64,000 nt of DNA from Symsagittifera roscoffensis (lineage: Eukaryota > Xenacoelomorpha > Acoela > Convolutidae): assembly GCF_963678635.1 (NCBI RefSeq), contig NC_087065.1, positions 14,886,019 to 14,950,018 on the forward strand. The letters run 5' to 3'. Below are positions 10,757-23,578 of this stretch, piece after piece (position 1 is the stretch's first letter; each line of letters opens with the position of its first letter). The position numbers and the translations under genes are program-made. The notes under the pieces were generated by a model. The model had not been told where the DNA came from, did no database searches, and saw nothing but the letters and a program-made list of their open reading frames with translations.

Positions 10757-11014
10757 CTTCACCTGGACATGCCAGTAGACGGATGTCTGGACATCAAAGT
10801 CAAGATGTTCAGCGCCCTCACTTCGTCCAGTCCGTACAACTACCAGTCTTACTGTGGAGCCCCCCAAGACTCATCCTCAATTAGTGAACCACTCATGAGT
10901 TTCATTGGAGGGGGAGATGAAGCGACCTCTTCTGATGTCCTTGGAGACCCCGACTCATTTCTGTCGAAGGCCAATGACTTTTTCAATCAACTCGGACAGA
11001 TGACTCCAAAATAG
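10757..11014 (+). CDS. Terminal exon of the probable NKAIN-like gene
   Basis: Begins after the acceptor ttttag and is open to a TAG stop at 11012-11014. The frame continues in phase 0 from the exon at 1938-2155, so the last membrane helix is followed by this 85-residue tail. The tail has no membrane segment and is acidic and serine-rich, with short aromatic patches (YNYQSYCGAPQ, LMSFIGGGDE) that recall the DFIGGFDSYGYQAPQ-like tail of NKAIN proteins. Codon use is GC-richer than the flanking intron. The stop may belong to one isoform only, since potential internal donors exist (for example before gtgaac at about 10884). No AATAAA is seen within the next 100 bases. Confidence 0.6.
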   Translation, partial: LHLDMPVDGCLDIKVKMFSALTSSSPYNYQSYCGAPQDSSSISEPLMSFIGGGDEATSSDVLGDPDSFLSKANDFFNQLGQMTPK

Positions 11015-12279
11015 CTGATATTTCTTTGCCTTTGTCTTTTATGGTTGCTTCGTTGTGATTATCGAGTTTTTTTCGCTAATTCAGCATTAGATTTCCAATT
11101 TAGTATGTTTTCATTAAAAATTGTTTTCACGTACAGGTTTTCACGTAAAAATTACCCAGGTAGCGGAAATGTTTCCTAAGAAGAGATTTTCTTTAACGGT
11201 TTTTGGTTTCAATCTTCATTTGCGGGTATCTTTCCCAAAAAAATTTGAAACATTTTCCTTGATCAGATGTAAGAACAGATGTAACAGCCGTCAGGCGATT
11301 TTTTTTTATCAGCATGGCCATCGTCCCATCATGGTTTTTTCTCATACTTTTACCAGAGCATCAGGTTTACTTATATGAAGTACCTCGCTCATCAAAAAAC
11401 AATTTTTATCATAAATCAAAACGTTGTAGTCCTCTTTTACACTCATAACCATTGTGGTACCAGCTCTACTTGTAATAATCATAATAAATTGTTTCCAAAA
11501 CACATCTAACATCACTTTTTATATATTCCTTTTACAAAATCCAGATCATTTTGGTAGATCGCGATTAGAAACATTTTCTGTTTTCAGGCGTCGAGCGTTT
11601 TAGAGTTTCGTATTGCCAATTTCAATTTTTTTTAAATCTTCAAAGTTTATACACAAATTTAATTTTCGACTCCAATTTGTATGATGACTTACAAAAACCA
11701 GATTTTTCTTTACTCTTTTTCTAGATGTCATTGGGTTGATTAAAATATTTTCAATAATAATTGAAAAAAATTGTTATGTATATCTTTATATAAGTATAAT
11801 TAAGGTTTTAATTAATATCAAAATGCGAACCGAGCAAAAATGAAGCATAGTTTGGAGACTATTTGTCAATTTCGTTAATTATTTCATCATCACGTAAAAT
11901 TTAATTATCTAAAAACATGTGGTTGAATATGTCCAACTCAGTATGACTAGCATTTTGTAAAAAAAAAAAACTTGGGAAATCTGAGCTATAGGAGGACTAA
12001 AAACTTGAAAAGTCTTCGTATTTTAGCCCAAAGCAAAAACTTTGAATGTTTATTGCAATCTATGGCAAGTGTTTAGCTTTCAGTCTCCGAGTCTTCATCT
12101 TAATAATTTCAGCATGATTGAATTAATTGTTGATGAATTCTGAAGAGCATTCTTTTCTGGGCACTTTACCTGATAGTTTCAGTAGTTCATAAACATATAA
12201 AGTCGTTTTTGAGTTCTTATTTGTTTAATTGACTGATTGCGTTTCTTGAAATAGCAAAATTTTATTACTATATTCATAG
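11015..12279. other. AT-rich sequence after the NKAIN-like terminal exon
   Basis: Probably 3' untranslated and intergenic sequence. The small open frame at 11121-11378 looks accidental. No repeat match or exon was found. Confidence 0.4.
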
Positions 12280-14240
12280 CAATTTGCAATGAACTTAGTT
12301 TGCTTTTATTCGTAGCTGCATAAACAAATACGCCCTTATATGCTCAACGCTTTCTTTTTTCTTTTCTATTTTTAACTTTTTACGGTATTTAATTTTTGAG
12401 AAGAACATTGTGTTTGTTTTGTCTGTGTTTAATAAAAATTGACTCAGTATGGATCCTTGTGGTACACCAAATTTGACTAACTGGGTGGTAGGTTTATTTT
12501 GATTTGCATCTTTATAATAAGTTTTATTTGAAAAATTAAAATTTTATAAATTCAAACACCAGCCCTCTTAACCCAAAAGGGTAATAATTTTTCATCTAAA
12601 TTTTTGTGGTTTGCAGTATCAAAAGCTTTGTGCTAGTCCAGGAATGTGCATTGTGTTTCATTTGATTGAGAATCCAAATAATACCGAGTTTCTTCAAATA
12701 ACGAAACTATTGCAACAATAGTTTCACGTTTGCTTCGGAGCCCATATTGCGCACTGTTAAGAATTCGATGTTTTTTAAGAAATTCTCTCAGCCTGTTATA
12801 TAAAGCCCTCTCTACAGTTTTTCCTATTCGGCATTTACGATATCTTTTCCGTCGATAGTTTGTTGGATTGCATTTTCATCATCTTTGTAGATGGGTATTA
12901 TTTTTGCTATCTTTAGTCAATTTTAAAAATTGTGCGTGTCAAAAACTTTTTGGAATTATATGAACTTCTTTTTAACATGAACTCGACCTTGCGAGACAAA
13001 ATGGGTACCAAAGACATTGATTGCAACTGTTTTTTAAAAATTTTGGTTCTCCGAAAAAACGCTAATTTTCCGATCTAGTTTTTCGCCTACAGTGCTAAGG
13101 AGCATATTGAAATTTCTAATTTCTTCTGCGTCCAAATTATCAGTTTTTGATTGCTGATGGTTCCCTTTAGCAATCTCATCACATAATTGGAAAAACTTTT
13201 TACTGTTTTTTAGCGTCATGTTGTATTTTGTCGTGAAAGAATTTCATTTTTTTTTGCTGATTGACTAATCTTTTCCAAAAATCAGCTTGATGTTTATGTT
13301 TTTTTTCGGGCTTTTGTTGTTTTGATTTGACAATTTTTTGTCTAAGTAAATTCTTTTCAGCAGCTGCATTTCTTATTCGATTCGTTAGCCAGTGCTTCTT
13401 TTTTGTTTTTTTTTACAGATTTTCCTGGTCAGATTTTTATCAAGTTAGCATGCAGTACCTCATGAAATTTCACTAAAGCTTCGTCTATTGTATAATCGTC
13501 ACTTCTGGTTTTCAAAGTTTGTAAATTTTTTTGGATGGATTCATTAACCCTGTTAGTGATTGTTTTGTTTAAGAGCTTATAACATGCTCTTGTTTGGTGG
13601 TATACAAACTCTCGCCCATCTTCACGGTCCCCCGTATCATTTTGTACACTGTAGTGATCTGATATTCATGTTTTTAGGACTTAAGCATACGTTGTTTGAA
13701 TTGAGAAAAATACATCAATGAAGGACTTTGTTTTTACTGTTTCTCTTATTACTTTCAGTATGTTCCTAAGTTCCAGGCTATTTCCCAGTAAACACGTTTT
13801 TTGTTCTAAGCTTTTCCTAGTTTTGCTCAAAATATACCATTTAAATCACCGCAAACAATATGTGTATCAGGTTGCATAATCAACGTGACAAGAAAAGCGG
13901 TTAAAACGTCAAAAGTTTGGCAGTTAACGGCACTGGGTGGTATGTATACTGCAGAGAGCAACAATGAACAACGCTCGTTTTCAAAAATACGCTCAGTATT
14001 TGAACATAATTCGAGATGTTTCCGTGACGAATTCATGGTCTATATCCTCTCGGATATAAATTGCAACTCCATCTCCTTGTTTTGTTCTACTGCTTTTCAC
14101 AATACACTTATTTCCAGGAATTTGGAAGACTTCAGTATTAGAACTTGGCTTCAGCCATGTTTCTTTCAGAAAGATAGCAATAGATTTAGTCTTTGGCTGA
14201 TCAATCTTTACTAAAATTTCGTCGATTTTTTTTTGCTATG
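12280..14240 (-). pseudogene. Degenerate LINE with APE endonuclease and reverse transcriptase
   Basis: Read on the minus strand from 14240 downward. Endonuclease remnants come first (FLKETWL, GDGVAIYI, SAVYIPPSA, then HIVCGDLNG at about 13830-13850). A linker with FNMLLSTVGEKLD follows, then RT motifs: PIYKDDE, LREFLKKHRILNSAQYGLRS, FLD then KAFDTANH with an in-frame stop between, and GVPQGSIL at about 12448-12470. The next recognisable piece is LNTDKTNTMFFS, which belongs downstream of the catalytic FADD motif, so that motif has been deleted. The layout is that of a CR1/jockey-type LINE with apurinic-like endonuclease. Multiple stops and frame changes make it dead. Confidence 0.82.
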
Positions 14241-15006
14241 GATCGTATACTTTGTAATAAAATAGACTCTATTTGAGAAAAACCCACAGTTTCTGTTTTC
14301 TATATCTTTGATGAAAACCCGTCTCATATCTCTATCAGGAAAACAAAAATTAATTGTGAAAGAAACTGTAACAATCATTATCAAGGAAAACAGATCCGCA
14401 ATTCAGACATGAAGTCGAGACATCACAACCCCTTCCAAAAAATTACTTGAGAAATCACAAGCTCGCGGAGTTATTTTCAATTAGATTTGAGTAAGAAATA
14501 AGGACCAAATGACACATCAATTCCACTACCAGACAAATAGTTGAGAAATAACAACGTCGTCACGGTCGCCGGAGAAATCACAGGCTCGCGAAATATAATC
14601 TTTTCAAGAAGTGGTATTCTGAAAAAAAAAGGTTATAACTGGTTTGATTTGAGAACAAGGAGTAAAAACAGTACTTTTTTATTTTCATTTCATCCGAAAT
14701 ATCACTTTAACATATCGCTTTGGTGTCAAATATAATGGTTTTGAGACTTTCCATTTTTTTGATTGCAATACAATTCTTTTACAGAAAGCAAAAAACAAAA
14801 AGATAATAATGCGCACGCCTTTAGTGATTTGAGTTCAGTCACACATTTTAGCTTTTAATGTTGGCCATGTTTTTTTTAGTTTTCGGGAGATACGTTGTCG
14901 CCACGGAATTTCGCCTCTTCCGTGTTTAAATCATGATATTTTCGCTTAACTGATTTTTTTTCCAATTGTTTCAAGTCTTCTTTGTTTTTGACTTCCAAAA
15001 ATCTTT
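14241..15006. other. No gene seen; short tandem-like motifs
   Basis: AT-rich. At about 14400-14600 the phrase gagaaatcacaa recurs with aagctcgcgg or aggctcgcga, a faint degraded repeat. The segment ends in the acceptor atctttgtag for the exon at 15007. Confidence 0.35.
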
Positions 15007-15151
15007 GTAGCATTGTCTCCTGACTTCACCAACACGGAAACCACACAATTGTTCCTAACGGTGGCCTATCTCATTACTGCCGTGGCCCTAGTGTCCATTT
15101 CGTTTTTTCAAATACCGTGTTGTTTTTATTCTGCTTGGCATGTTTTTCTGG
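15007..15151 (+). CDS. Orphan exon encoding a membrane segment
   Basis: A 145-bp stretch lies between a good acceptor (atctttgtag) and a good donor (ctg/gtaagaa). Only one frame is open: the first two bases finish a codon, then about 47 residues follow. They comprise a polar start (LSPDFTNTETTQ) and a strongly hydrophobic helix (LFLTVAYLITAVALVSISFF) ending in cysteines and aromatics. Codon use is coding-like. It needs a phase-1 upstream exon, so it cannot follow the exon at 1938-2155 directly. It could be part of an alternative form of the NKAIN-like gene or of another plus-strand gene. If the donor is not used, the frame stops seven bases into the intron at TAA. I found no clear partner exon downstream. 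Confidence 0.4.
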
Positions 15152-16020
15152 TAAGAAAAAAATAAATACGGGCCTGTTTTCTATTATATAATTATTTAAA
15201 ATTCTTTAAAAAATTTCTTTCACCTGAATATCAAAGGTGAAAAAAATCTGATTTTCTCCTTTTTTACACGTGGGGTATTAGTTCAAATATGAAATGAATT
15301 TTTTATTTCAATACAAGAAAATAGTAGAAGAATGGATTAGGATAGCTACTGAAAATGTTCTGAAAAAAAATGAGCTTATTGCAGTTTTTAGCATATTAAT
15401 TATTTGCCATTTGTATAAATTAACTCTGAGATACAATTCTGTATCTCAAAACAATAAACTGAACAAAGCGAGAATGATCTTTGAACCTCAGGGCCAGTTG
15501 GTAGTTTTTTTTCCACTGCTGTTTCTTAAAAATGAAATCAACTTTCGCGATGCAAATCAAATGCGTTACTAATGAAACTGATTTTTTTTGTTATTGGAGA
15601 AAGAAGTTGCCTTCAAAGAATGTAATAGCAGCTCGAAACACATAGCCGAAGCAGAACTTCGCGTCATTTGTGATACACTCAAAAAAATTCTGCTGAGCCT
15701 ATAAAAAATTTGAAAAATTAAGGTCTATCAAAAATTACCTCCAAACTTGCTGAAAAAAAAATATTTTGGAAAAAAATATATGCCAGGACAATGACACGAC
15801 GTTAACTTATCGAGAGAACATGAAGCTAAAAATGCTTGATCAGAATCACTTCAACCTGAAAAAAAATCAGAAGACTTTACGACTACTACAAACTTTTGAG
15901 TCCCTTTTACCCTCAAAACACAGACAGACAAACTAACGAATTTTTTCCGTCAATATTTGACGCAACATGAGGCCACTAGAACGATATGCAATGGACCGAA
16001 TTCGAAACAAAATTTTTTTT
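15152..16020. other. No gene seen; repeat B remnant
   Basis: AT-rich sequence. A fragment near 15645 (gaagcagaacttcgcgtca, then tgtgatacac) matches the terminal motif of repeat B. The open frame at 15294-15572 is low complexity and lacks splice context. Confidence 0.35.
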
Positions 16021-16730
16021 TTTACACTGAGGCAAAGTTGCATTTCGTATACACAAGCAAAATATGACCGATAACGCTACTGGGAAAAACTGATTGAGTA
16101 AAACTTTAAGTCTTCAAAATTTCTTAAGTGGCCCACACAATTTATGACGCATAAGCAGCAGTCAATTTGAAAAAAAAAACAGTTTTACCAACTATTATAT
16201 CTTTCATTCCTAGTAACAAATCAATTGTGGCAAATAAGCTTCCTTCAACCTATTTGGAACGATTTCTATGACGGACTAAAACTCCGCTTACGCGTTAATT
16301 TCACGTGATATATCGCGCGTTAATTGTCCCAAATTGGCCAAAATGGCAATTTTTAAACCCCATAACTTTACGAAAAGTGATCACAGGTAAAATAGTTTTC
16401 CAAATTTAAGCTCAGGATAATAACAATTTTTGAATTCTATAAAAAAATCCCGTCAAAAATGGCTAGTTAAAAAGTTGAAATTTGTCTGGATAAAAAAAAC
16501 CACTGCGAGCACAAATATTCCGTTATTTTCGTTCCGAAAGTCAAAAACAATAACAGTCTGTGTTAAAATACTTATCACTGGCTGCACTTAATAGCTAGTA
16601 TTGATCAAAATGAAGGCTTTCAAAGTGAACACATTTTATTGCAACATTATTTGCGACCTAGGTTGAACAAAAAGATAGTTTATACTATAACGTAAGCTTT
16701 TCTTGTGTAAATAGGAAGTTCTACCAAGAG
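16021..16730 (-). repeat. Diverged repeat A copy
   Basis: Starts with gaggcaaagttgcatttcg and ends in cgtaagcttttcttgtgtaa, matching the copy at 22404-22945 along its length (shared strings include gaccgataacgctactggg and gtctgtgtta). It represents a diverged subfamily with both characteristic ends. Confidence 0.5.
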
Positions 16731-16734
16731 TAGA

Positions 16735-16985
16735 ATAGAAGCTGCGCTTCACAAACACCAAATACAAAGGACAGAAAAGCAACCCCTTAAAGTGAATTGA
16801 GAAAAAGTAGAAATAAGCCTGGATTTATCAAACTTATGATATGTGTCGAATTTGAACCTCGTGCCCTTCACTAGCCAGACACACTAGCCATTCACAAATC
16901 CATGAGAAAAATTTCCAATGTTACAGATCGTGATTATAGCAAAAGTGTCACCGACTAATCCCTTTTACTTTCGAGTTAGGTAGGA
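16735..16985 (-). repeat. Repeat A copy with tRNA-like module
   Basis: The family tail (gctgcgcttcacaaacacc) is followed by the body (agaaaaagtagaaataagcc) and a tRNA-like module at about 16845-16910 on the minus strand (B-box-like aggttcaaattcg). The upstream module (ttccaatgttacagatcgtg, also seen at 32.31 kb) follows. Confidence 0.55.
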
Positions 16986-18828
16986 AAAAACAGGGTCATA
17001 GAAATACTCTAAGCTCACTAGCTCGCGAGTGTCATCAAATGCCAACGTGCTCAAAATGTGTCTGTCCCAGTATTTTAGCAAAAGGGACCAGGAATTGAGT
17101 CCTGTGATCAAAACTATTAACGGGAAAAAGTCTAAAACCCGGTTGCAGCAAATAGTAACAATGAAAACCGCCAAATCTGATTAGCATGAGCAAGTTTTTA
17201 GGTTTTATCATGAACAACATTTTGCTCTTAAATTTGAAATCAAGCCTTAAAAAGGGAGTTTCTCGCCTTAGGGGAACGACTCTCAAACTGTGGCTTCGTT
17301 TTAAACACATTACTAAGGCTACTAATAAATCTAATTACGTCTATTACCTTCGTCTTTTGCGCACATTTTACTAAACTTAGCCAACAGACAATTGAAGAGA
17401 ATCAATGATCGCATAGAACCAGATAAAGAAATGGTTGTCTTTTGACTTGTTTTGATAAAGTTTATCTAATTCGAGAACACTAGATCATTAAGTAAATGTT
17501 TTCATAGCGCACCGAAATGTGAAAAAAAACTTTTGAAACTAGAAGTAGACCACGTTTCTAGTGATCTTTACACTTTTGATGTTTGATAGTGAAGTTGCTT
17601 TTGTTTTAACAAAGGAACTGCAGTGAACTTAGATAGAAATCAACAGTCAGACTGAAAACTCAATTTTGATCTCGAACAAATTTTCACGCAGTGAATACTC
17701 TTAAATAGGTCTTGTAAAATTTTTTCAAATTGTTTTTCTTCAGGAAAAAGGTTTTAAGTTTGTTCAGACTACAATGTTAGTTTTCGCTGTTGACATTTGA
17801 TTTCTTTCTAAGTTCAGTTCATTTCTTTTGTTAAAAGGAAAGCAAACTCCAATATCGAACAGCAGAAGTCACAAAAAAACGTGATCGACTCATTTTCGAA
17901 AAAGGGAATCAATTCACAGATTTCCCAGCAAAAAAGTATAAATCAAAGTATTTTAGAAAATTTTAAGGCGACGTAATTTTTCTTCGTAATTCGAAAGGTG
18001 AGAATTCGAAAACAATTCGGTATTTTCTTGTTTAATTTTTGTTGTGTTCTGTAATTAATCGCCACCTGTTGCGCTGACTCGAGGAGTTTTTGTGCTTCCA
18101 AGTGTAGTATCCTGCATTTTGAAACTAATGAAGTTTAAACTTACTTAAGAAATTAAACTTAAATATTGCTTACTCATCCGGAACAATTGTCTTCAGAAAA
18201 GTGTTGGTATTATTCTGATCAACTAATGTACCTAAATAGGTTAGAGTCTGTATAAGATCAGCTTTCCATTTTTCTTTTTGAGATAAAAAAAAACACTTGT
18301 GAAAAGACTACTCTAAATTCTATAATTGTTAATCGAAATTCAAATTGGGTCAAGTTATATAATGATGATTTTACAACCTGTGGATGATACAAATTCAAAG
18401 CTGTTAGTAGATTCAAATTAAATAGCAACAATGGACATCAAAATGGCAAATTTTTTCTTCAACTACATTTCAAGACAATATTTGCACTTTTACAAATTTC
18501 AATTCGGGGACGTTTGGAAAAAATATTGCATGTGTCTACCGCGACAAATTTTTCTTTCACTAAATAAAAATGTTTGTTCCGGTTTCGAGTGATTTTACAA
18601 ACAATATACATCACCAGTTGGCAAAAAGGAGGAACATACGGAAATATTTAAGAGCAACTTTTTTAATTGCCTTACTTCAGAAAGCAATTTTGTGAACGCA
18701 AAATCTAGATATTTAGGACGAAGACGCCACAAGTTCGCCTGAAAATTCAAGTTTCAAAATTGACAGATTCCTTTTCTTAATTAATTTTGTCTGTTCCAAT
18801 TTTTTGCACATCTCTAGTATTGTTTTCT
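16986..18828. other. Non-coding block with repeat B and repeat C fragments
   Basis: Around 17040-17165 are repeat B strings (gtgctcaaaatgtgtctgtc, gagtcctgtgatca, acgggaaaaagtcta). At about 17375-17640 a diverged repeat C copy begins with agccaacagacaattgaag. The remainder is AT-rich with no exon. Confidence 0.4.
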
Positions 18829-18994
18829 CTAGTATCTGTTTGTGAGCATTTGTTGGTTTCGCATTGCCATGGACTGTTCGTATCTTTGCTGTTGGTCGTA
18901 GTTGTAGTTCCTTTCTCTCTTCAGGGAACTGCTGTAGTCTACACCATGTCCCCCTTCATGACGAGATGGCGCGGGACTCCTCGAATATCCACGC
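18829..18994 (-). CDS. CACNB: CACNB exon 12 (C terminus and stop)
   Basis: Starts after the acceptor catgttttag. Its first base completes an Arg codon begun by exon 11, and it ends in TAG at 18829-18831. It encodes a basic, Arg/Ser/Tyr/Gln-rich tail (RGYSRSPAPSRHE, then YDQQQRYEQSMAMRNQQ). Such low-complexity tails are usual in invertebrate beta subunits. The assignment rests on phase, strand and splice sites. Confidence 0.78.
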
Positions 18995-20476
18995 CTAAAA
19001 CATGCCACAAACCAATTCATTTTAGATCAAAGTGACTTCCCCCTCGGCCTCAACCTTTTCTTTCTTATTGGAACAATCGAAGATGCCCCGTCTACAATTT
19101 GGATTAAATTTGCAAAGAGCTGCGAACAACTTTTAGATTCGGATTGACTGAAAATTGAACCCAAACAATCACTGCAGCTCAACCGGTCTGAAGGGAGGAA
19201 ATATGGCTACTTTTCTTAGATGTTTTGTGACTACGTTGAAAACGGTATATCGCCCAAGAACATGGCCAACAGACAGTTTGGAAATAGTTAATGAATGAAA
19301 AACGGGAAAAAAAAACTTTTTGAAAAAAAAATCGTTTCAAAGTATAAAGTAGAAGAAATTGCGAGAAAATGAAAACAATTATGAAAATTTGGATCACTGA
19401 CATTGAAGCTCTTTGAATTTCAGGAACAGTTTATGATTGACCCTTGTTTCATACAAAATTGGATCAATTAGTAAAGTTTTCATTCCGCTAGGATATCTGA
19501 AAATAAAAATCCACTTTCGAAATTACGTTTTTTTTAGCGCCAGTCCATCACGTTTTTTGCGCCAATTCCACTTTCGTAGTTAGAACAGGCAGTTAGCCTA
19601 ACTTTTACCAGATGAATTTGAACTGAACTCAAAAAAGCTTATTTACCTTAGTGCATTCATAAAAGCATTAATATGTAGGAACGCACTTCTGTAGTTACTT
19701 AAGCATTTGAAGACTTAAAAAAAAAAAATCACCAAGACCTAAACAAGATTCTTCACTCGGTTCAACGAATGTTAATTATTTTCGGGGCTTGAGTAGAGAA
19801 GAATAGGTATAAAGAGAAAGATATACTGGACTTAATTGTTGGGTTAATTCTGAGCGGTTCATACCTAATTTACACGCAGATTTTATGACGTTTCTAAACC
19901 AAAAAGCCTGGTCAAAAATAGGATCACACATAAATTGACAGCAAATTGACATGCATATGAATCAAAGTGCTTTTTTGTATTGTTATACGCATGAAAAGTC
20001 TATTTTGATCAAAAATTTGCGAGAAAACGAAAACAAATATGAAAATTTATATCACTGACAAAAATGTCACTTTCAGAGGTTTATTTATTTTGTCAAACTT
20101 GAGCTCTGTGATTTCATCTGTTAGATTTCAGAAATTTCTTCTCTGGCAAACAATTCATTTGAAGTCACCAACAGCGATGCTAGCGTATGACTGAAATCTA
20201 TGCAGCATCCTAAAATAGTCAAAGACACCGCGCCTCCTGATGTTTACCAACAGTAACCGCTGTTGCAATCGCAAAAACTAATTAAATTATTTAATTTGTT
20301 TGATTCAACCTCAATAAAAGTCAGATCAGTTTTTTCGGTCAGAAAAAAACGAAAAACCTTCGGACGACCGAAGACAGTGGAAGCAAAGAATCTTTTATTG
20401 TTCCTTTTATTATTCCAAGCACTCAATATTTTTGGGTCTCATTTTTTTCAAGGTAAAATCAGGTACCACAATTAAC
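18995..20476. other. CACNB intron 11, 3' part: repeat C copy and unclassified sequence
   Basis: A repeat C copy runs from about 19255 (ggccaacagacagtttgg) to about 19640. The rest is AT-rich with no exon. The open frames at about 20244-20475 lie in unclassified sequence. Confidence 0.4.
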
Positions 20477-21070
20477 ACAGAGGCAAAGCTGAGCTTCGCA
20501 CCACTTGCGATGCAACACTCGAAAACAAATGGTCGAAAAAGTCGAAAAAAATAATCGAAAAAAAACTAAGTCGAAAAAATTAGATCTACTCTAGAAACCA
20601 AAAATTAATAATACAACCATCTTAAAACTTAACAAGCGGTAAAAAAAACGTCTGAGCAGAAACTCTTAAAGCCGAAAAATAAACTTTCAAAATTCGGAAA
20701 AAAATCCAAAAATATAAAAAATTGTTAAAACTCATCACCTTCAAAACTCAAAACGCACATTAAAAAAGTTGTGGCCACTAAGACGATATAAAATATGCGA
20801 AACCTATTAAGCTGAAAAAATAAAAGGAAAAAAGTTATAACAATGCGAGTTGATAAAATTACAACCAATATAAAAAATATTTTAAAAAAAACAGATTTCG
20901 AATAGGCCACATGTTCGAAATGCTAACATGCTCAAAAAAACTCTGTTGCATCAAAAAGGCATAGTGGATGAATGAGTCCAGGAGATGAGTCCTGAGCCTT
21001 AAGTTATTTACGGGAAAAAGTCTAGCATATGATTGAATACCCTTGCTTATTGCAAAGGGTAATCATTAGA
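20477..21070 (-). repeat. Repeat B copy
   Basis: Begins with cacagaggcaaagctgagc and cttgcgatgcaacac and ends with ccttgcttattgcaaaggg, the two characteristic ends of the family. An AT-rich interior contains gagtcctgagccttaa and acgggaaaaagtctag. Confidence 0.55.
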
Positions 21071-22403
21071 ATGGGTCGATTTATAAATCATAATTAATCC
21101 TAAATAGTAATACATCATATACGTAATCTGAAAAACATTTGGAAATAGTTTTGGGTGTATAAAAATATTGTATGTATAAACGGTATCAAGTAATCTTAAT
21201 TAAAAAATGTGAATTACTTGTTCAAACCACGTACTCTAACCAAGAAGCGACTCAAATTGAAAAAAAGCAATTCAATTGAAACAAAAACAAAAAATGTAAA
21301 CATAACAAGGATAACTGGTTACTGTGCCAGTAGCACAGAATGTTCCGACCTGTGCAAATTAGTGTCATTTTTTCTGCATAGTGTGAAAAGAGGATCTGAA
21401 CAAAAAAAACTTCAACTTAGGCATATTCGTCGGTTATAGTAAAGCAGGCAAACTGGACATTAGTTTTTTAAGAAAAATGACTAGAAAAATCAAAAACAAA
21501 TCATTAAAATAATTCAAATTAAAATTCGTTTCAGTTTCTTCTTGCAAAAACTTTTAGTTTTTGATTCACAATATCGCGTTTAAAAAACTCCAAAAATTAA
21601 TGATATTCGAGTCAAAATAAAATTAGCATGAATAACCTATTGCGAATGACCTAATATAAGCATAAATAAGCATGCTTGCTTGCTTTAGCTTTAATCTCTC
21701 GAAATTAGAAGAAAAAAAATCAAACTTGTTTTTCTCACAGGAAAAAAATTTTGGAATTTTTTAAATGTCGTTCGAATCACGACTGGAAGGGCTTTAATAA
21801 GATATATCACTCGATCCATCCGAAAATAATTTGTGATACCTTGTTTTGCAAGGAAAAAGTAAGAAAAAACTAAAACACAGGAATACGAAGTTACTGAAAA
21901 CCATACCTTGGAACAATATTGCTTTACAAAAAAATCTTAACAATGGGACTCGAACTTGCATCAAATCGGGCAAGATCCAATTGCATCAAACACTTCGCCA
22001 CATCTTCACGTCGCATTCTTCTTTCAGCTGCATTTTAGTCTTAGATATCAGGCAATAAAAAAATTGCTTCAATAGATTGAAATAGCTAGATTGTGATTAT
22101 TGATTAAATCGTATACTTTGAATAGAATCTTGTCTTTAAAAGTTCGACTTCTCTTGGAAGAAATATGACGGCTAATCTTACATCACTACGCTCGCTGAAT
22201 CGCTCGTTTTAATTAAAATTCAAACATGTAGTAGAGTCTTTGCTCCAGAGAGAGCTTAACTAATCTTGGGTTTTCTATATGAATTAGAACGTGAACTTAA
22301 AGTCTTAATTCAAAGCGACAAAGCATGGACTTCAGTATTAACAGAAAGACATTTTCCTTGAAAAACGAAAATTAAACGACCTAAACGAGTGTGAATTTGA
22401 ACT
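21071..22403. other. CACNB intron sequence with a tRNA-like module
   Basis: At 21935-22005 the minus strand has an A-box-like tggcgaagtgttt and a B box agttcgagtccc, marking a further tRNA-derived repeat. Upstream, at about 21775-21830, gatatatcactcg and nearby strings match the arrays at 30.68 and 30.93 kb. No exon was found. Confidence 0.4.
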
Positions 22404-22945
22404 TCAAACACAGGGGCGAAGTTGCACTTTGCATACACAAGCAAAAATATGACCGATACCGCTACTGGGAAAAACTGAATTAGTAAAACTTCGAGTCTAC
22501 AAAAGTGACGCACGCCAATTTTGAGTCTACATAATAGCTAAGTGACGCAAGCCAATTATGACGCATATACCAGTCAATTTGAAAAAAGGGAGTTAATCAA
22601 CTAACATGCCTCAATTTATGGAGCGGGCGCATTTCAGCTAGTATCCGAAAAAGTTCATTGAAAACATCCGACCTTGCCCAGGTTCGAAATCTCTTATGTT
22701 GTTGCTGGTCTCAATCCCTACCTCTACGCTACAGATCCATGATACCGTGAAGCTAAAGTGCTATTTGTAATATAATAGTCTGTGTTAATATCCTTAGCAT
22801 TGGCTGTACTTAATAGCTGATTATTGATCAAAATGAAAACTTTCAAAATTAACACAATTAGTCAGGCGTCGCAGCAATATTTGCAACTTACGTTGGAAAA
22901 AAAGAGAGTTCATACTATAACACAAGCTTTGCTTGGGTAAATATT
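22404..22945 (-). repeat. Diverged full-length repeat A copy
   Basis: Runs from cacaggggcgaagttgcac to acacaagctttgcttgggt. The minus-strand tRNA-like module is at about 22678-22738 (A-box-like tagcgtagaggta, B-box-like tttcgaacctggg). Same subfamily as 16021-16730. Confidence 0.55.
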
Positions 22946-23578
22946 GCCGACAGGAGGCTGCAAATGTGCCAATGAGCTCAAGGAAATTGGAAAAAAAAAC
23001 TTGATTATTTTCTTAAAATTTTCGAATTTCGAAGAAAATGTATCAGGTTCAAGCTCTTTAAATTTCAATAATAATTTCTGGTAGACACTTACTTACTTTT
23101 TTCATCTAGTTAGAGAAAAATGGGTCAATGGATAAACTTTTTGCCGCTGAGAAATCGAATAATAAAAAATCAAACTCAAATCTAAAAGTGATTCACGTTT
23201 TTCGCGCCATTTGCGCTCTCTAATATGGAGATCGTAATCAGTCTTCCTTTTAGCATATCGATTCGAAATCAATTAAAAAAGAGCTCAAAAGTTTTTTCCT
23301 GAAAAATCACACGACCTTTTCCTGAAAAATCACACGACCTCAATAAAATTTTCAATACGTTCATTGACACTTCAAAAAATATACAAGTTTTAGATAAATG
23401 AAATCATGCGAATTGGTTATCCCCTAAATGAAGGTAAACTTAATGACTCCGACCCCTTATTTGACACTCATCTGAATATTCTTCTCAATTGATTTAGCCT
23501 AACAATCACTCACCCTCATTATTTGTCCGCTTTTTACTTTCAGTTCTGGACATGAATATAAATTCCTTTTCAACGCAC
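22946..23578. other. CACNB intron with a repeat C copy
   Basis: Repeat C strings are present (actggattaga-like lines, ttcacgtttttcgcgcc at about 23190). A 22-bp direct duplication (ttttcctgaaaaatcacacg followed by ac) sits at about 23293-23340. Confidence 0.4.

Noticed and set aside
13885-14214. Plus-strand 109-codon open frame.
   Set aside because: It is antisense to the LINE endonuclease remnant, which carries recognisable motifs.
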